A stretch of DNA of 64,000 nt. Source: Solanum dulcamara (Eukaryota > Streptophyta > Magnoliopsida > Solanales > Solanaceae). Location of the stretch: positions 29,774,001-29,838,000 of the forward strand of contig NC_077243.1 in NCBI RefSeq assembly GCF_947179165.1, given 5' to 3'. Positions 60,331-64,000 of this stretch are shown piece by piece; position 1 is the stretch's first letter; every line of letters begins with the position of its first letter. Made by a program: the position numbers and the translations under genes. The notes under the pieces were generated by a model. It had not been told where the DNA came from. It searched no databases and saw only the letters and a list, made by a program, of their open reading frames with translations.

Positions 60331-61013
60331 ATTGAGAGAGATTGTACAAGAAGAAGAAATATTTGGAGAAATAATTATGGAATTTTGTTTTTCTTTTTAA
60401 AATTGAAAATAATTAAAGAGAAAGGAAAAACAATGTGTTAATCGATGGGTTCCTAAATTTTAGTCCTCTTAATCGATATCTTTAATATTTACCCCTATCT
60501 TCCTTTCTTGAATTAAGCCTAAATATGACCAAAAAAATACACTCAAATAAGTAAGGAATATAAATTGAAGATAGAGAAAAATATAGTACTTGTATTAATT
60601 ATTAATCATCTCAAAAAATGAAAAACACACACCCTCTCTTTTCCTAAATTTTAGCCCACATAATAGATATTTTTAATAAATATATTTATCTTAAAATTCA
60701 TTGAATTAAGCCTAAATATGGTAAAAAATCACACTCTAATACGGCAAGGGATCCCTTGATTTTAGTAATGAATTATTACTAGTAATTAATGCGCTGTTTT
60801 TTTATCTCGCCTAATAATTGTGATAAGATTTAATATGTTAAAAATACTTAATTTAAATAAATTAAACATAATCTGTTAAGGGTTGTAATTAAAAATTTAT
60901 AAATAGTAATTGTATAAAAATCCATATATAGACAGTAATATTAAGTCTTAAATACATATATGGGGTGAGTTTTCCTTCCATTTTTACCTTTTCAGTCCAA
61001 ACAATTTACCCGA
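60331..61013. repeat. AT-rich flank with a ~190-base tandem duplication
   Basis: CCTAAATTTTAG, ATCTTTAATA and GAATTAAGCCTAAATATG occur in the same order at 60451-60530 and 60640-60730. No gene is seen. Confidence 0.55.
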
Positions 61014-62838
61014 TATACACACATAATTTTTGACCAATATGAGATTTTACACCATTTTTTGTGCTTAAGTATTTTTTTTATATCTAAATTAGATTTTTTT
61101 AATTTTTTAATTATTTTATTTTTTAAAAAGATTTGAAAACTACAAAAAATAGAGTCATATTTTGGGCAAGTTTTGTTTCTAATTTATTCAAAAGAAAGAA
61201 AATTGTTTTAAAAAAATAGTTAGAGTTTATAAATAAGCTAGTGTTTTCTAAATAGTAGTTTATTTTTTAGAATAGCTATTTAATTTTTGTTAGTTCAAAT
61301 AGAAACTATATATCTATGCTACCTTAAAAGTGGAAAGCCCTTTAATTAAAAGTTAAATTACTTGATATGTTGTTGTTATAGTAACTCTTTCAATTCAAGA
61401 CTACTTGACATATTTAAGATCACAAGATTAAAATATTTTTCTTATTTTCTTAAACTTTGTATCCAATTAGGTTAAGACACATAAAATGAGTCAAAAGCGT
61501 TCTGTGAAAAAAATCCTTTAAAGATGCTAATGATTAGTCAGAATAAAGACAAATCATATGTATTTAAATAAACTTTTATTGTTCATCTCTATAATTCAGA
61601 TGATAGTCAATCATCAAGACCTCATCAACGAAATACGATACAAACGATTAATATTGATCATTTATATAAACTTGTACTAATTCTTTCATGTGTAGTTAAC
61701 TTACTAATATTAATAGTATTTTATAAAATATATACTACATGACTTGATATTTACGTGCAACGCACTTGAAACTAGTATATATAAATTTGCTAACCAAAAC
61801 TACCAGCACACTCCCTATTTATCCTAACTAATCCCAAACCTCCTATACATGTTTCCCAACCCCTTAAACAGCTCATCTCTCAATTTTCCTACTAACAGAT
61901 CAATCCCAAATTAAGTATTTGTTTCAAGGTTATCTAGAATCGCCATATAAAATATTATTTAAAGGTTCAATACATGTTGGTGCGTGGGCTACTAATCGTA
62001 CTAATCCAAGTAAGAATTAAGTTTGATTTTTTTTTACTTATTTTGGATTTCATTAGTTGAACAGATTGGAACATGAAATGTTGACTTGGATTTATGCTTG
62101 GATGAGTTATATATTATGTATTAATAAAGTGCATAGTGAGTCGTTCAGTGAATCTTGGAGAATTGTGTTTCATATGATTTACAATTTTTTATTTCCATTT
62201 TTTAAGGAGTATGTTAAGCCGGAGAACATAATTATAGGCAAATAGGCGAGTATAGCCATATTTAAAAATTTGTTTCGATAAGAATGTTGTTGTGCATTTT
62301 TTTGAGACACTTAAAATAATTGAAGAGTGTGGTTATGCACTTTGATCAAATTTTCTTCCATAGTTCGTTGTCATCAATAAAAATCAAGACGTGTAGATAA
62401 ATATATTAGGTGCGGTGCACTCGAGAGAAAAGACAGTTATACTTTTAAATTGTTGTATGTCAAAATCAAGAATACAGTGATGCATCTAGGCTGATACCAA
62501 TAAAAGTTCAACAAATAAAAGTGCGAGCAAATCATGGCGTGAAATAATATATTTAAAAAATATTTAAGTTGAGCATAAGTCGATAAAACCGACAATGCTG
62601 GAAGCATGAAACTCGATGGGTGCCTAACACCTTCCCCTCGGTCAATAGAATTTCTTATGCAGTCTTTCGTTTTTGCAGACCAAAATAAAGAATCATTGCC
62701 TTTTGATTAGGGATTCAAAAAAGGTGACTTGGAACATCGAATATCAATTTCAAGTTGCGACTCTGAATAAATAAAATAATTTTTTTTTCAAAATAGTCAC
62801 TTTAATTGAAAAAATCTATCAAAAAAAAGGGTGTGACA
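61014..62838 (+). mobile_element. 5' LTR of a Tat/Ogre-like non-autonomous element
   Basis: The start TATACACACATAATTTT aligns to the 3' LTR start TGTAGACACGTAATTTT at 63560. The two LTRs remain alignable for about 280 bases until a Helitron interrupts this copy at 61313. The right end shows GATGGGTGCCTAACACC (62617), AAGTTGCGACTC (62752) and the end GGGTGTGACA (62838). The 62-codon frame at 62057 is not supported by anything. Confidence 0.75.
61313..61775 (+). mobile_element. Small non-autonomous Helitron
   Basis: It starts TCTATGCTACCTTAAAAG, close to plant Helitron 5' ends, and ends CTAG preceded, six bases upstream, by the hairpin GTGC-AAC-GCAC. It is placed between a host A (61312) and a host T (61776), the expected AT target. 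Length is 463 bases without coding sequence. The host LTR reads on after it in alignment with the partner LTR. Confidence 0.6.
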
Positions 62839-63559
62839 TCTCTGTTGGATAATCGGATTTAGTTTAGCAGGACCCTCCTACATAATTGGACTAAGATTCA
62901 AAGCTAAGCACTATCTTTTATTCATACTCACAATTTTTTTTTACTGTAAACTGGGGCAAAATTTTTGTGTTATTTCTTTTGTTTGTTTTGATTTCAATGA
63001 TCCACTGGTAGAATAAGATCGATCAACATTTCAAGCTTAACATCCTATATGGAAAGCATTGTCAACTTTCAAGCTCATTTTCAATTCAAGTAAAATGAGC
63101 TCACCTTAAGAACAAGATCAATATCCAAGCTTGAGTAGTAGAAGCCTACCTGGAGAACAAGTAAACCTTCAAGTTCGTTGAGATGAAAATAAATATTTCA
63201 CCACTTGAGAAGGCTTGAAGACCCAAGTCAAGATTCAAGAGAATCTACATAGATAGGATTGTGTGCATACATTTTCTTTTTGACTATTACCTTTTAATTT
63301 TTATTTAAGGATAGGAGCCACAGATCGGAGCCTCGACAGGACCTCATCTGATTGTTCGAACTCAGTATATTTCATTGCCTTTTTAACTCTTTGAACTACA
63401 CATGAATTAATTTTTTTATAATTCGAAATATGTAGGCTGTCCAAAATTAAGACTCGGTCGTATCTTCTTCTTGTCAAATAAGGGTCTCATCAAAACATGT
63501 CTCATTTTCTACTTCTTTGTCTGAAAACTCTTTGTGTTTTCAGTCAAAGAGGGGTAAAG
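62839..63559 (+). mobile_element. Internal region of the Tat/Ogre-like element, 721 bases
   Basis: Between LTR end 62838 and the polypurine tract AAGAGGGGTAAAG (63547-63559) there are only 721 bases with no coding region. The element therefore depends on proteins from elsewhere. I did not identify the priming tRNA from the sequence after 62838. Confidence 0.7.
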
Positions 63560-63983
63560 TGTAGACACGTAATTTTGATCGAGGTTTTACACCTTTTTAA
63601 TGCTTAAATATTTCTTTTATATTTAAAAATAGATATTTTTTTTTATTCAATTTTAGTAAGTTTATTTGAAAAGTTTTGAAAACTACAAAAATAAATTCAC
63701 ATTTTACGCTAGTTGTTGTTTTCAATTTTTCAAAAGTAAAGAAAATTTACAAAAAAAAATGATATTTTTTCTTTTAATTTAGATTTAATAAATAAACTAG
63801 TATTTTTTTAATTATATTTTCTGATTAGCTATTTAGTTTTTCTTATATTTTTATTAGTTCAAAATAATTAGGTACAATTTTATCATTATATTTTATTTTA
63901 TTTAACATATATGTGATTATAAAATAAAATTAAAAACTTAACTACCTGCACTACCTCACTCATCTACACTATCCTATTGTTCT
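63560..63983 (+). mobile_element. 3' LTR of the Tat/Ogre-like element, interrupted at the window edge
   Basis: It begins TGTAGACACGTAATTTTGATC after a good polypurine tract and aligns to 61014-61312 and then to 61776 onward, where the Helitron is absent here. It is cut at 63984 by another LTR start. Confidence 0.75.
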
Positions 63984-64000
63984 TGTCACGCCCCGGGAGG
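63984..64000 (-). mobile_element. Start of a further gypsy LTR
   Basis: The last 17 bases, TGTCACGCCCCGGGAGG, match the left edge of the LTR at 22921 (TGTCACACCCCGAGAGG) with two differences. This suggests a new insertion continuing beyond the window. Confidence 0.6.

Overview
This window is plant nuclear DNA, very probably from a Solanaceae species. The evidence is a lipidated-type h thioredoxin gene with plant introns, Tekay/Del-like Ty3-gypsy integrase remnants, Tat/Ogre-type LTRs, RTE LINEs with the (GTT)n tail common in Solanaceae, an L1 LINE with plant-type RNase H, and an Au-type SINE. Gene density is very low: one intact gene near the left end, one decayed protein-kinase exon beside it, and otherwise layers of nested retroelements. 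All reads are by eye from sequence; no database search was run.

Region by region. 1-356: the 5' LTR and primer-binding site of a minus-strand copia element whose body lies left of the window. 1688-3967: a four-exon thioredoxin gene on the plus strand, with an RTE-tail insertion in intron 1. 4969-5243: a broken AGC-kinase terminal exon on minus. 5554-6800: the 3' end of a copia element (RT/RNase H plus LTR). 6800-19611: stacked gypsy LTRs and two integrase remnants on minus, containing a solo LTR with target duplication AAACC (9444-12918) and an Au SINE (16985-17157). 19612-36876: a Tat/Ogre-type LTR on minus, split by a non-autonomous gypsy element (22921-36805), whose right LTR is itself split by an L1 LINE (28781-34384). 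The LINE has an unusually long repeat-built 3' tail carrying a 794-codon open frame.

36877-48629: another gypsy LTR end, then a Tat-like LTR remnant holding a plus-strand LTR element (38750-47508, duplication CAACT). Inside that lies an antisense transposon-protein pseudogene split by a solo LTR (42762-46159, duplication GGCAG). 49581-51493: a 5'-truncated RTE LINE on minus with a 14-bp target duplication. 52357-60325: a complete non-autonomous LTR element on minus (duplication AATTT). 61014-64000: a short-bodied Tat/Ogre-like non-autonomous element whose 5' LTR holds a small Helitron and whose 3' LTR is entered by a further gypsy LTR at the window edge.

The only likely working host product is the thioredoxin. 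The rest is best read as an insertion chronology. The features that fit known element descriptions least well are the L1 tail with its long open frame, the word-like self-complementary GC-rich blocks that differ between otherwise related LTRs, and the antisense protein pseudogene inside the 38.7-47.5 kb element.
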